A DNA stretch of 64,000 nt from Micromonospora antibiotica (GTDB taxonomy: Bacteria > Actinomycetota > Actinomycetes > Mycobacteriales > Micromonosporaceae), in contig NZ_JAGFWR010000031.1 of assembly GCF_017599305.1 (NCBI RefSeq), positions 1 to 64,000 on the forward strand. Direction: 5' to 3'. The notes beneath the pieces are model-generated. The model saw nothing but the letters and a program-made list of their open reading frames with translations, was not told the DNA's origin and made no database searches. Every line of letters begins with the position of its first letter. Position 1 is the first letter of the stretch. Positions 43,579 through 52,099 of this stretch are shown in pieces. A program made the position numbers and the translations under genes.

Positions 43579-44934
43579 TCACGTCACAGCGTGCCGTTGG
43601 GGGGCCCGCTCCCCGGGCCGTGTCGCCGTGCTGTCGGGTCGGTCCTCGGCGGGCCTGCCGGTGCCGGCGTTGGCCCGGTCGGCGGCGTTCACGGCGGCGT
43701 CGACCGTCGTGCGGTCCGGCCAGTGCAACGCGGTGAACAGCATCAGCACCACCCCGGCGGCGCTCCACACCCCGACCACCACCGGCACCGAGAAACGGTC
43801 GGCGAGCAGGCCGGTGGCGAGCACCGCACCGCCCTGGATCACCTGGATCCCGGTCGCCATCACGCCGAACGCGCGGGCCCGGTAGCCGTTGGGCAGGGCC
43901 CGCACGAACAGACCGTTCGCGGTCGGGATCAACCCGGCGACTGCGAAGCCGCAGGCCGCCGCGAGCAGGGCGACCACCACCGGCGGAGGATTCAGCAGGG
44001 CCGGCACCAGCGCCAACGGGGCCAGCACCGCCAGCGGGCGCATCAGGGCGAGCCGGCCGCCGGGTGACACCAACCGCCCCACCAGCAACCCGCCGACGAT
44101 GTAGCCGACCGGGTTGGCCGCCATGATGACGGCCTGGGCGGCACCGGAGTTCAGGCCGTTGCCGGAGCGCTCCCCGGCCCAGGCCGCGGCCAGTCCCTCC
44201 GGCACGATCGAGAAGAGCATCGCGCTGAACACCAGCAGGCTGATCGCCCGCAGGACGGGCGTGCCGAACACGATCCGGAAGCCCTCACCGGTCTCCCGCA
44301 GCAGATGGGTCCGGTGGGCCGCGCTCAGTGCGGGCTCACGGTCCCGTACGCCGAACTGGACGATCAGGGCCGACAGCCCGAACGTGGCCGCGTTGAGCAG
44401 CAGCGCCGCTGTCGGACTGACCGCGGCGACCGCCGCGCCGGCCAGGTAACCGACCACCTGCGCGGCCTGGCCGGCGCTGGCGTTGAGCGACAGCCCGAGC
44501 ACCAGCCGGTCGCCGGTGAGGATCGCCGGTAGCAGCGCCGACCGGGCCGCCTGGCCGGGTGGGTTGGCCAGGGTGGCGGCGAAGAGCAGGGCCAGGATCG
44601 CCCAGACCGGCAGACCGGGCAGCACGATCAGGGCGGTCAGCACCATCCGGATCACGTCGCAGGTCACCATCACCTGCCGGTGCCGGTAGCGTTCGGCGAG
44701 GGCGGCGAGCAGCGGACCACCGACCAGCCAGGGCAGGTAGCTGACCGCGAACGCGGCGGCGGAGAGGGCGACTGACCGGCTCTCCTGGTAGACCAGCACG
44801 GTGACCGCGGCCTTGGCGACGTAGTCGCCGACCCAGGACAGGATGCTGGCGGTGAAGACCGCTCGGAACTCGGCCCGCCCGAACACCTCACGGAAGGTGG
44901 CCGGTTGGTCCGGGGCCGGTCGATCGTCGGACAC
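43579..44934 (-). CDS. MFS transporter
   Basis: A 451-residue transporter of the major facilitator superfamily with about 12 hydrophobic segments. It belongs to the group with the MFS_3/EntS-like profile (LSWVGDYVAKAAVTVLVY, LPWLVGGPLLAALAERYRHRQVM with the loop 2-3 motif, ANPPGQAARSALLPAIL). Substrate unknown; such carriers often export drugs or siderophores. GTG 44934 is preferred because GGAGG lies 5 nt upstream; that GGAGG is part of an ATG-GAG-GCG triplet sequence at 44946, an alternative start 12 bp upstream. The last 45 residues are a polar tail. Confidence 0.9.
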   Translation of the reverse strand: MSDDRPAPDQPATFREVFGRAEFRAVFTASILSWVGDYVAKAAVTVLVYQESRSVALSAAAFAVSYLPWLVGGPLLAALAERYRHRQVMVTCDVIRMVLTALIVLPGLPVWAILALLFAATLANPPGQAARSALLPAILTGDRLVLGLSLNASAGQAAQVVGYLAGAAVAAVSPTAALLLNAATFGLSALIVQFGVRDREPALSAAHRTHLLRETGEGFRIVFGTPVLRAISLLVFSAMLFSIVPEGLAAAWAGERSGNGLNSGAAQAVIMAANPVGYIVGGLLVGRLVSPGGRLALMRPLAVLAPLALVPALLNPPPVVVALLAAACGFAVAGLIPTANGLFVRALPNGYRARAFGVMATGIQVIQGGAVLATGLLADRFSVPVVVGVWSAAGVVLMLFTALHWPDRTTVDAAVNAADRANAGTGRPAEDRPDSTATRPGERAPQRHAVT

Positions 44935-45337
44935 CGTCGCCTCCATCGGGCCCCGGCACCGGCCACTTGTGATGGCCCGGCGGGGCCCCGTCGTCAGATT
45001 CGCGGATCAGCGATGACGTGATCACGCTCCCGGGAACGCGTGCACCGGATTCTGCCCGATCGTCTGACAACTGACTAGGGCGAACGGATTGATCGTCGCA
45101 TCCCCGACTGAACGAACGGACGATACCCGAGGGGCCGGCCGGTAGGCGAGCCCCGACTTTCGGGCCGGTGTGCACGGTGGTGCCAACCGGGTGGAGGTGT
45201 GTCCACCAGGGGCGGAGCCCACGATCCGCCCCGTCGGGCAGATGCCGCGAGACCTGCCCGACCGGTCGACCGGCACTGTGGACCCCGACCCCGACCCTGA
45301 TCCGGTCCGGGCCCGCCGGACGGCTTCCCGGTGGTCG
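44935..45337. other. Gene-free interval before the MFS gene
   Basis: A 403-bp gap between two minus-strand genes. The first 190 bp contain short inverted repeats (for example cgtgatcacg at 45015-45024) and are probably the MFS promoter region. About 45275-45305 is a run of gaccccgaccctgatccgg-like low-complexity sequence. I see no gene. Confidence 0.45.
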
Positions 45338-46498
45338 TCAGGTCCGGTCGCCGGACCCGGTGCCGCCGGACCCGGTCGGACCGGTGGTGGTGGGTGCTGC
45401 CGGGCCGGTGCCGGCCGGGCCGGAGCCGGCGGGGGTCGCCGGGAAGGTGGTCGTGCCCATCGGGGGCAGTCCCGGATAGAGCCGGGCGGCGGCGATCCGC
45501 GCGGTGATGCCCGAGTTCTCCAGCGCCTCGGCGAGTCGGCGGCGCAACTCCCGGCCCACCGCGAACTGTCCCTCCGCAGTGGTCTTGACCACCGTACGGA
45601 GCACCGCACCGTCGACCGTGACCTGTTCCACCCCGAGCACCTCGGGCGGCTCGACGATCTCCGGGGCCAGGTCCGGGTCCATCGCGACCGAGGCGGCGGC
45701 CGTGCGCAGGACCGCGTTGGCCTCCTCGGTGCCGGCGAACCCGATCGGCAGGTCGATCACGACCAGCGCCCAGCCCTGACTCTTGTTGCCCACCCGGATG
45801 ATCTCGCCGTTGCGGATGTACCAGAGCACCCCGCGCCCGTCGCGGACCGTGGTGACCCGCAGCCCCACCGACTCGACCACCCCGGTCGCCTCGCCCAGGT
45901 CGACCGTGTCACCGACGCCGTACTGGTCCTCGATGAGCATGAACAGCCCGGCGATCAGGTCCTTCACCAGACTCTGCGCGCCGAAGCCGAGGGCCACCCC
46001 GGCGATGCCGGCGCTGGCCAGCAGTGGGGCCAGGTCGAAGCTGAACTCGCGCAGGATCATCAGCAGGGCGATGCCGAAGACGAAGGCGGTGACCATGCTG
46101 CGCAGCACCGAACCGATGGCCTCGGCCCGTTGGCGACGCCGCTCGGGGACGAACTCGGTCGGATCGAGCGCGGCCGTCGGCACCCGCTCCCGCAGGGGAC
46201 GCAGCAACGTGGGCACCGACCCGTGCGCGGTGGTACGGACCAGCCGGTCGATCGTCCGGTGCAGCGCCCAGCGGGCCACGAACGCCAGCAGCAGGATCAG
46301 CACCACCCGCAGCGGCTTGAGCAGGATCCAGTAGCTGCCCTCGGCGAACCAGGCCGACCCGGTCAGCCGGTACAGGTATTCGCAGGAGGTGCTGCCCAGA
46401 CAGTCGGCACCCGAGCCGCTCCCGGCCCCCGGGCTGCCACTCGGCGTCGGGGTCGGTGCGGCGGACAGGACGACGGTCGACAGGCTGAGGGCGCTCAC
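45338..46498 (-). CDS. Mechanosensitive ion channel (MscS family)
   Basis: A 386-residue small-conductance mechanosensitive channel. An external Ser/Pro/Gly-rich start is followed by three hydrophobic segments (about 55-80, 130-150, 155-180); the pore helix has the Gly/Ala pattern GIAGVALGFGAQSLVKDLIAG, followed by the beta domain GVGDTVDLGEATGVVESVGLRVTTVRD and RNGEIIRVGNKSQ. It opens on hypo-osmotic shock. The C-terminal 40 residues are Pro/Gly/Thr-rich. The GTG lies 6-7 nt after TACTAA, suggesting a leaderless mRNA. Confidence 0.95.
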   Translation of the reverse strand: MSALSLSTVVLSAAPTPTPSGSPGAGSGSGADCLGSTSCEYLYRLTGSAWFAEGSYWILLKPLRVVLILLLAFVARWALHRTIDRLVRTTAHGSVPTLLRPLRERVPTAALDPTEFVPERRRQRAEAIGSVLRSMVTAFVFGIALLMILREFSFDLAPLLASAGIAGVALGFGAQSLVKDLIAGLFMLIEDQYGVGDTVDLGEATGVVESVGLRVTTVRDGRGVLWYIRNGEIIRVGNKSQGWALVVIDLPIGFAGTEEANAVLRTAAASVAMDPDLAPEIVEPPEVLGVEQVTVDGAVLRTVVKTTAEGQFAVGRELRRRLAEALENSGITARIAAARLYPGLPPMGTTTFPATPAGSGPAGTGPAAPTTTGPTGSGGTGSGDRT

Positions 46499-46775
46499 CC
46501 TGTCTTAGTACCGCAGCGGGTGCGGCGGCTGACGGCCGGCCCACCGGGGAGTCCCGGCCCATGATCGTACGACGTCGAACCGGACATCTTCCTACACCGT
46601 GCGGAGGGTTCCGCGGGTACCCCGGATTAGTGCGTGCATTACGGGGTCCGATCAGGGACGATTGGCGTCAACGGACGACGGTGATCCCGCCGGAGTCGGT
46701 CGTGGCCCTCGGCTGCCCGGGGGGTCGACCGGCGCAGCCAGCGGTGGGAGCGGCTGGACCGGGAGGGTGAGCACG

Positions 46776-47321
46776 ATGCCTGACATACGACCCACGGTGG
46801 GCTCCGGCGCGCTGGTTCTCAACGCCACCTACGAGCCGCTGTGCGTCGTGTCCGTGCGTCGGGCCGCGATCCTGGTGCTCACCGCCAAGGCTGTCTGTGT
46901 CGCCGACGGCGACGGCATCCTGCACAGCGCCCACGACGCGTTACCGGTCCCCTCGGTGGTGCGGCTGACCCGTTTCGTCCGGGTGCCCTACCGCACCCAC
47001 GTCGGGCTGTCCCGCCGGGCCATCTTCGCCCGCGACGGTGGCCGATGTGCCTACTGCCGGGGGCCGGCCGAGACCATCGACCACGTCTTCCCGCGCAGCC
47101 GGGGTGGTCGGCATGCGTGGGAGAACGTGGTCGCCGCGTGCGCCCGGTGCAACCACACCAAGGGCGACAAGACCCCCGCCGAGCTGGGCTGGCGGCTGCA
47201 CAGCCTGCCGGCGGCACCGAAGGGCAACGCCTGGCGGGTGCTCGGCCACCGCGCGCCGGACCCCCGCTGGGCGGACTGGCTGGACCTGCGCGACCCGCTG
47301 CGCGAGGCCGAGGCCGCCTGA
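46776..47321 (+). CDS. HNH nuclease-like protein
   Basis: A 181-residue protein with an HNH domain near the middle: CAYCRGPAETIDHVFPRSRGG, WENVVAACARCNHTKGDKTP. The two CxxC pairs bind a structural zinc and the DH/N residues are the nuclease core. The N-terminal 70 residues (GALVLNATYEPLCVVSVRRAAILVLTAKA) are highly characteristic of a conserved single-copy actinobacterial HNH protein of unknown biological role. GGGAGGG lies 8 nt before the ATG. Confidence 0.92.
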   Translation: MPDIRPTVGSGALVLNATYEPLCVVSVRRAAILVLTAKAVCVADGDGILHSAHDALPVPSVVRLTRFVRVPYRTHVGLSRRAIFARDGGRCAYCRGPAETIDHVFPRSRGGRHAWENVVAACARCNHTKGDKTPAELGWRLHSLPAAPKGNAWRVLGHRAPDPRWADWLDLRDPLREAEAA

Positions 47322-47343
47322 CCGGGGTTGCCCGACCGGTCAG
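47318..47343. terminator. Hairpin built from two converging stop codons
   Basis: CTGACCGG (47318-47325) and CCGGTCAG (47336-47343) form a perfect 8-bp stem with a 10-nt loop. The TGA of the HNH gene and the stop of the sortase gene lie within the two arms, so it ends both transcripts. Confidence 0.65.
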
Positions 47344-48230
47344 TGGGCCCGGACCAGGGTGGCGTAGACCACGACGTTGTCGGCGTAGCCCGTCGCGCCG
47401 CCGACCCAGCGGCCACCGCAGGTGATCAACCGCAGGTTGGGGCGGCTGAAGTCGCCGAATATCTGGTCGGTCGGCAACCGCTCCTTGCCGTACCGCTGCA
47501 CCTCGTCGACCGTGAAGACGGCCACCTGACGGTCGGCGCGGGTCACCTCGATCTCGTCACCGTCGCGTAGTTCCTTCAACCCGTGGAAGACCGCCGGCCC
47601 GGTGGTGGTGTCCACGTGCCCGACGATCACCGCCGGGCCGTACTGGCCGGGGGTGGGGCCCTGGTCGTACCAGCCGGCCTCCTGGGCGCGGGTGGCGTCC
47701 GGGACGGCGATGCTGCCGTCCGGGGCGATGCCGACCTGGTGCACGGGGGCGCGCAGGTCGAGCCGGGAGATGGCGATCTGCGTCGGAGGGCTCCCCGACA
47801 GCACGGGGAACTTCTTCGGTGGTGGACGCAGGCCGGCGATGAACCGGTCCGGCAGGACGCTCAGCCCGGTGACCCGTTCCACCCCGAGCATCGTCACGAT
47901 CAGCAGCATCACGGCGGCGATCGCCAGCACCGGAAGGCCCGGCCCGGTGCCGGCGAACCGGCCGCCGAACGCCGGTTGCCGGGGCACCGGGCGTACCGGA
48001 CGGGCCTGGGTGACCGGGTCGGCGGTGGTCACGCTGGCGGAGAACGCCTGCCCGGCCACCCGGCGGAAGCGGACGGTCACCCGGCGGAGGCGGCGTGCGG
48101 TCCGGCGGGCGCGGGCGGCGACCCGGCCGGCGGCCCGGCGGCAGCGGGCGGCGGCCCGCCCGGTCCGTTGGGCCGCCGCCCGTATCCGGTTGCCGCCCGG
48201 CCGGGGCCGACGGTGACGGGTACGGGCCAT
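47340..48230 (-). CDS. Class F-type sortase
   Basis: A 296-residue membrane-anchored transpeptidase. A long Arg-rich cytoplasmic start (1-90) precedes one membrane helix (about 97-115). The catalytic domain has His205 in VIVGHVDTTTGPAVF, Cys271 in LITCGG and Arg274 directly after. This pattern matches actinobacterial class F (single-domain) sortases. It would cleave a sorting signal and attach the protein to the wall. It starts 12 bp after the stop of the next gene upstream, which codes for a likely substrate, and has no ribosome binding site of its own, so it is probably coupled to that gene. Confidence 0.92.
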   Translation of the reverse strand: MARTRHRRPRPGGNRIRAAAQRTGRAAARCRRAAGRVAARARRTARRLRRVTVRFRRVAGQAFSASVTTADPVTQARPVRPVPRQPAFGGRFAGTGPGLPVLAIAAVMLLIVTMLGVERVTGLSVLPDRFIAGLRPPPKKFPVLSGSPPTQIAISRLDLRAPVHQVGIAPDGSIAVPDATRAQEAGWYDQGPTPGQYGPAVIVGHVDTTTGPAVFHGLKELRDGDEIEVTRADRQVAVFTVDEVQRYGKERLPTDQIFGDFSRPNLRLITCGGRWVGGATGYADNVVVYATLVRAH

Positions 48231-48242
48231 GGCGGCGGGCGG

Positions 48243-48767
48243 TCAGGAACCCGGCCGGGTCCGCCGACGGTTGCCGCCGAAGACACCGAGCCCGGCGACC
48301 ACGGCGACCACGGCCAGCCCGCCGACCAGCAGCAGCGAACCGGCACCCCGGTCGCCCGCCATGCCACCGCCGCCGGTCGCCGGACCCTTGCTCGGCTGCG
48401 CCATGTTCAGCACGGTCAGCATGGTGGAGGCGGTGTTGCCGTTGGCGCAGCGCAGGTCGACCGGGTAGTCGCCGGCCTGCTTGTTGCCCGGGATGGTGAC
48501 CGCACCGGTGAGGAACCCGTTGCCGGGGCGCAGCACCACCCGCCCGAAGGCGTCCGAGTGCACGGTGGCCTGCTGGTTGTTGGCGTTGTCGCAGTTGGCC
48601 CGGACGGTGACCCGGGTGCCGGCCTGCGCGCTGTTCGGCGTGACCTCGACGAAGGTGTTCTCGCCGGCCCGCGCCGCTGGGGCCGCCATCAGGACGAATG
48701 CCCCGACCAGGGCGAACATCGTGATTACGGCGTGGATGGCACGACGGTGCAGAGTGAGCCCCCGCAT
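48243..48767 (-). CDS. Exported protein with sortase-type C-terminal signal
   Basis: A 174-residue secreted protein. A signal peptide (1-34, ending AARA-G) is followed by a small beta domain of about 90 residues (FVEVTPNSAQAGTRVTVRANC, FLTGAVTIPGNKQAGDYPVDLRC) with two or more cysteines. The C-terminus has GPATG followed by Gly-rich sequence, a hydrophobic helix (SLLLVGGLAVVAVVAGLGVF) and the RRR tail, i.e. a sorting signal with xPxTG in place of LPxTG. It is encoded directly upstream of the sortase, the usual arrangement for a dedicated pair. GGAGGGGGG precedes the ATG. Confidence 0.85.
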   Translation of the reverse strand: MRGLTLHRRAIHAVITMFALVGAFVLMAAPAARAGENTFVEVTPNSAQAGTRVTVRANCDNANNQQATVHSDAFGRVVLRPGNGFLTGAVTIPGNKQAGDYPVDLRCANGNTASTMLTVLNMAQPSKGPATGGGGMAGDRGAGSLLLVGGLAVVAVVAGLGVFGGNRRRTRPGS

Positions 48768-48854
48768 GATTCCCCCCTCCCGGCGACGATTCGCCGGAAT
48801 CCTGCGACGGGTGTGCGGACCTGCATTCCCGCTGGCCCGGGGGCAAACCCGGAC

Positions 48855-49316
48855 TCAGGCCCGCCCGGGGGCGGGGGTGGGCGGCAGCGGGGTGACCGGA
48901 TGCCACTGCAACGGGCTGGACAGCACCATCGTGCTGGAGGGCTGCCCGTACGGGGCGAGTCGGTCGATGACCGCCTCGAACTGCCCGATCGAACCGGCGG
49001 CGACCTTGAGCACGCTGCACGCGTCCCCGGTGATCCGGTGGATCTCCTGGATCTCCGGCCAGTCGACGACCTGCGGGTCGTGCAGGATGCAGCGCGAGCC
49101 GTAACAGGACATCCGGATCAGCGCCACCACCGGTCGGCCGGCGCGGGCCAGGTCGACGTGGGCGTGGTAGCCGGTGATCACCCCGGACTCCTCCAGTCGC
49201 CGGACCCGCTCGGCGACCGCAGGTGGGGACAGGTGCACCCGCCGAGACAACTCGCTGTACGACAGCCGTGCGTCGGCCTGCAACTCGCGCAGCAGGGCCC
49301 AGTCCATCTCGTCCAC
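48855..49316 (-). CDS. Lrp/AsnC-family regulator
   Basis: A 153-residue feast/famine regulator. The winged helix at the N-terminus reads MDWALLRELQADARLSYSELSRRVHLSPPAVAERVRRLEESGVI (split: LLRELQADARLSYSEL, LSPPAVAERVRRLEESG); the C-terminal RAM domain binds an amino acid (VVALIRMSCYG, RITGDACSVLKVAA). It is divergent from tryptophan 2,3-dioxygenase, so tryptophan or a kynurenine is the likely ligand. The GTG lies 6 nt after TAAGGT, indicating a leaderless mRNA. Confidence 0.94.
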   Translation of the reverse strand: MDEMDWALLRELQADARLSYSELSRRVHLSPPAVAERVRRLEESGVITGYHAHVDLARAGRPVVALIRMSCYGSRCILHDPQVVDWPEIQEIHRITGDACSVLKVAAGSIGQFEAVIDRLAPYGQPSSTMVLSSPLQWHPVTPLPPTPAPGRA

Positions 49317-49329
49317 GCACCGACCTTAT

Positions 49330-49353
49330 CTTCGGCAGGCTGATCCGCCGAAG
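49330..49353. promoter_or_regulatory. Inverted repeat between the Lrp gene and kynA
   Basis: CTTCGGC (49330-49336) and GCCGAAG (49347-49353) form a perfect 7-bp inverted repeat with a 10-bp spacer. It lies at the promoter of the Lrp gene, with the -10 box of that gene just inside it, and upstream of kynA. A suitable binding site for the regulator. Confidence 0.55.
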
Positions 49354-49462
49354 TGCCTTTCGTTCGTGAAGTGAGAGTCGCCCAGCGCCGTCGAAGCGGC
49401 ATTCCACCACCCCGGCCCGTCGGGAGATCATGTCGGACAAGGCATCCGGAGGAGGCGAGACG

Positions 49463-50365
49463 GTGGAACAGACGGACCTGCGGGCGCGCGCCACCACCCC
49501 GGCGGTGCGCCCGGTCACCCCGCAGCAGCGCAGCGCCCGGGCCGCCCGCAACGGCGGCGAACCCACCCTGGAGTTCGCCGACCGGGTGCCCTACGACGCG
49601 TACGTGCACGCCAGCACCCTGCACACCCTCCAGCAGCCGCTGAGCAGCGACCCGGGGGAGATGTCCTTCCTGATGGTCAGCCAGATCATGGAGCTGTACT
49701 TCGGGCTGACCTGCCACGAGCTGCGCCAGGCCCGGGACGACCTGCGGGCCGACCGGGTCTGGCCGGCGCTCGCCCCGCTGCGCCGCGCCGCCCTGCACCT
49801 GGAAGGGCTCAACGCCGCCTGGCGCGGGCTGCGCTGGATGACCCCGGCCGACTTCAACCGGTTCCGCAACCTGCTCGGTGAGGGCTCCGGTTTCCAGTCC
49901 GCGATGTACCGCCAGCTGGAGTTCCTGCTCGGGCTGCGCGAACCGGCGCTGATCCGCCCCTTCCGCCGGCAGACCCAGGTCTACGACGAGCTGCACGCCG
50001 CGCTGGCCGAGCCGAGCCTCTGGGACGAGGTGGTCGCCCTGCTCGGCCGGCACGGTCACGACCTGCCCGCCGAGCTGCTCGACCGGGACGTCGCCGTCGA
50101 ACACCTGCCGCATCCCCGGGTCGAGGCGGCCTGGGTGGCGGTCTACGACGACGACGGCCCGGACAACCACCTGCGGCAGCTCGGCGACGCGCTGGCCGAC
50201 GTGGCCGAGCAGTTCGGCGACTGGCGCTGGAACCACGTCAAGGCCGTGCAGCGCACCATGGGTGCCAAGGTGGGCAGCGGCGGGTCGGCCGGGCTGGCCT
50301 GGTTGCAGCGCAGCATGTCCCGGGTGGTCTTCCCCGAACTGTGGTCGGCCCGCACCGCGATGTGA
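49463..50365 (+). CDS. kynA: Tryptophan 2,3-dioxygenase
   Basis: Haem enzyme of 300 residues that opens the indole ring of L-tryptophan to give N-formylkynurenine. Landmarks are YDAYVHASTLHTLQQPLS, MSFLMVSQIMELYFGLTCHEL and MTPADFNRFRNLLGEGSGFQSAMYR (the substrate loop) and the haem-side WRWNHVKAVQRTMGAKVGSGGSAG. GTG 49463 is chosen since GGAGGAGG lies 7 nt upstream; an ATG at 49430 is in frame but lacks a ribosome binding site. No kynureninase or formamidase gene is adjacent. Confidence 0.95.
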   Translation: MEQTDLRARATTPAVRPVTPQQRSARAARNGGEPTLEFADRVPYDAYVHASTLHTLQQPLSSDPGEMSFLMVSQIMELYFGLTCHELRQARDDLRADRVWPALAPLRRAALHLEGLNAAWRGLRWMTPADFNRFRNLLGEGSGFQSAMYRQLEFLLGLREPALIRPFRRQTQVYDELHAALAEPSLWDEVVALLGRHGHDLPAELLDRDVAVEHLPHPRVEAAWVAVYDDDGPDNHLRQLGDALADVAEQFGDWRWNHVKAVQRTMGAKVGSGGSAGLAWLQRSMSRVVFPELWSARTAM

Positions 50366-50420
50366 CCCCGGCGGCCCGCGCCCGCGGCGCACCACGGCAC
50401 CGCGTCCGGTCCACGGGCCG

Positions 50421-50440
50421 GCCCCGCCGCCGGGCGGGGC
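50421..50440. terminator. Hairpin between kynA and the polyester hydrolase gene
   Basis: GCCCCGCC and GGCGGGGC (50421-50428, 50433-50440) form an 8-bp perfect stem with a 4-nt loop between converging genes. Confidence 0.6.
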
Positions 50441-50462
50441 GACGGGACCGGCCGGTGTGCGG

Positions 50463-51416
50463 TCAGGAGTGCGGGCAGGTGTCCCGGTACTCCTGGATCG
50501 CGCTGCCCCGGGGCGCCGGGCAGAGGAACTGCTCGTAGCGGGTGTCGTCGTCGACGAACCGCTTCAGCCAGGAGATGCTGTACTTCGCCACGGTGACGTT
50601 GGGCGAGGTCGGCGCGGAGTGACCGGCCGCGTTCAACTCCAGGTACGCCTTGTCCAGGCTCGCCGGCAGGCTGGTGTAGAACGGCTCCGAGTGCGAGGCC
50701 ACCGGGGCGGTCGAGTCGTTCTCCGCGCCGATCACCAGCGTCGGCACCCGCACCGACGACCAGTTCTTGACCGTGTGCCAGCCGGTGAGCGGGATGGCGG
50801 CCTGCAACGCGGGCCGGGTGTTCGCCGCCGACAGGCTGCCGCCGCCGCCCATCGAGTGCCCCATCACCGCGAGCCGGGTGCGGTCGATCCGGGTCCGCAC
50901 CGCGCTGCTGCCGGTCAGGTAGTCCAACGCGGCGAGCAGCTGGGTGCCCCGGGAGGCCGGCTGGTCGTACACGGAGAGGGTGTCGATGGTGATCACCACG
51001 AAGCCCTGCGAGGCCAGCCGGGGGCCGAGCCAGGCGACGCTGGACTGGCTGGCGGTGTAACCGGGGGAGATCGCCACCGCGCCGAAGGTGCCCTCGGCGG
51101 TGCTGGTCGGGTAGTAGATCGTGCCACCCCGGAACCCGCTCACGGCGGACGCCGCGACGGTGCTCTGGGCGATGGCGAACGGGCCCCGGGTGGCCTCGAT
51201 GCTGGCCGTCGTCGGGGCGGGGCCCCGCTCGTAGGGGCTGGCGGCGACCGCTGCGACCGTCCGGCCGTCGGCGGGTGCGGCGGTCGCGGCGGGTGCGGCG
51301 ACCGCGCTGCCGCCGACCAGGGCGAGCGCGAGCAGCGGGCGGGTGACCAGTCGGGGCCAGGGCCGACGGGACGGGGGCCGGGTGGGGTGGGGGTGGAGGG
51401 CGGGCACGGGTTGCAC
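50463..51416 (-). CDS. Secreted cutinase/PET-hydrolase-like polyester hydrolase
   Basis: A 317-residue exported alpha/beta hydrolase. A signal peptide of about 47 residues is followed by a mature part that resembles Thermobifida cutinases and Ideonella PETase from memory: YERGPAP at 62, [16 protein letters not shown] (oxyanion Tyr120), the nucleophile elbow GHSMGGGG with Ser188, Trp213 in the substrate cleft (GWH), acid Asp234 in GAENDSTAP, catalytic His266 (AGHSAP) and a C-terminal disulphide Cys299-Cys314. All catalytic residues are present. GTG 51416 has AGGAG 5 nt upstream; the longer open frame would add 45 residues without a ribosome binding site. Confidence 0.93.
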   Translation of the reverse strand: MQPVPALHPHPTRPPSRRPWPRLVTRPLLALALVGGSAVAAPAATAAPADGRTVAAVAASPYERGPAPTTASIEATRGPFAIAQSTVAASAVSGFRGGTIYYPTSTAEGTFGAVAISPGYTASQSSVAWLGPRLASQGFVVITIDTLSVYDQPASRGTQLLAALDYLTGSSAVRTRIDRTRLAVMGHSMGGGGSLSAANTRPALQAAIPLTGWHTVKNWSSVRVPTLVIGAENDSTAPVASHSEPFYTSLPASLDKAYLELNAAGHSAPTSPNVTVAKYSISWLKRFVDDDTRYEQFLCPAPRGSAIQEYRDTCPHS

Positions 51417-51796
51417 GGGGGCTCCTGCGGGTGGGCGGACCGGAATCGATCGAAAACGTCCGATCGGTACGGGCCATCCTCCGGGTCCCGGCACCGAGAC
51501 CGGCAATCCCGGCCGGGTCATGTCAGACGGAATATGGGGCGCACGCCACACCCGTGCCGGTCGTGTCGTCCCGGCCCGATCGGGTGCCGAACCGGCAGGA
51601 TGGGACCGGTTCGACCCGACTCGTCGCCACCGCGGGGCCGCTGGAACACTGGAGTGACAGATGGGATCGGCACCCCGCAGGCTCGCGGGGCGTCGGCTCC
51701 GCTAACGTGAATGGCAGCGGAGTCGGGAGCCTGTCGTCACGATCGTCCACCCGACCCGGAAGCTCTGGTCTCTCTTACCGCCTGGGGGCGTTGGGA
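51417..51796. promoter_or_regulatory. Divergent intergenic region, hydrolase / membrane protein
   Basis: A 380-bp gap without a gene. On the plus strand TAACGT (51703-51708) is a likely -10 box for the small membrane protein gene, giving a leader of about 80 nt. The hydrolase promoter must lie between about 51430 and 51560 but I cannot place it. Confidence 0.4.
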
Positions 51797-52099
51797 TTGT
51801 CTGTCACTGACACGTTGCTGATCTTCGTCGGCATCCCGGCGGCGGTGGTGCTGGTGATCGTCGGGCTGGTCTTCGCCGCCAACCACGGCAGCGCCGGCGG
51901 CGCCAAGCGTTACCGGCCGGGCCGACGCTTCGACTTCACGCCGGTCTGGTTCCTGGGCCGCCCGGAGCAGCTGGCCGACTCGGCCGGCACCGCCCTGGCC
52001 GCCGGCGCCCAGGCGCCGGCGCTGACCAGCCACAAGCAGCAGCAGGCCGGCATCGAGGCGCCGGCAGGTGGAACCGGAGGCGCAAGTGACCGTTGGTGA
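51797..52099 (+). CDS. Small membrane protein upstream of DUF5130
   Basis: A 100-residue protein with one membrane helix right after the start (TLLIFVGIPAAVVLVIVGLV, about 5-24), then a basic patch (KRYRPGRRFDFTPVWFLG) and a soluble tail rich in Ala/Gln. Close relatives sit upstream of DUF5130 genes in other actinomycetes, and the stop here overlaps the DUF5130 start by 14 bp. The start is uncertain: TTG 51797 gives the typical MSVTDTLLIF N-terminus; a TTG 6 bp upstream is also possible. Confidence 0.75.
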   Translation: MSVTDTLLIFVGIPAAVVLVIVGLVFAANHGSAGGAKRYRPGRRFDFTPVWFLGRPEQLADSAGTALAAGAQAPALTSHKQQQAGIEAPAGGTGGASDRW

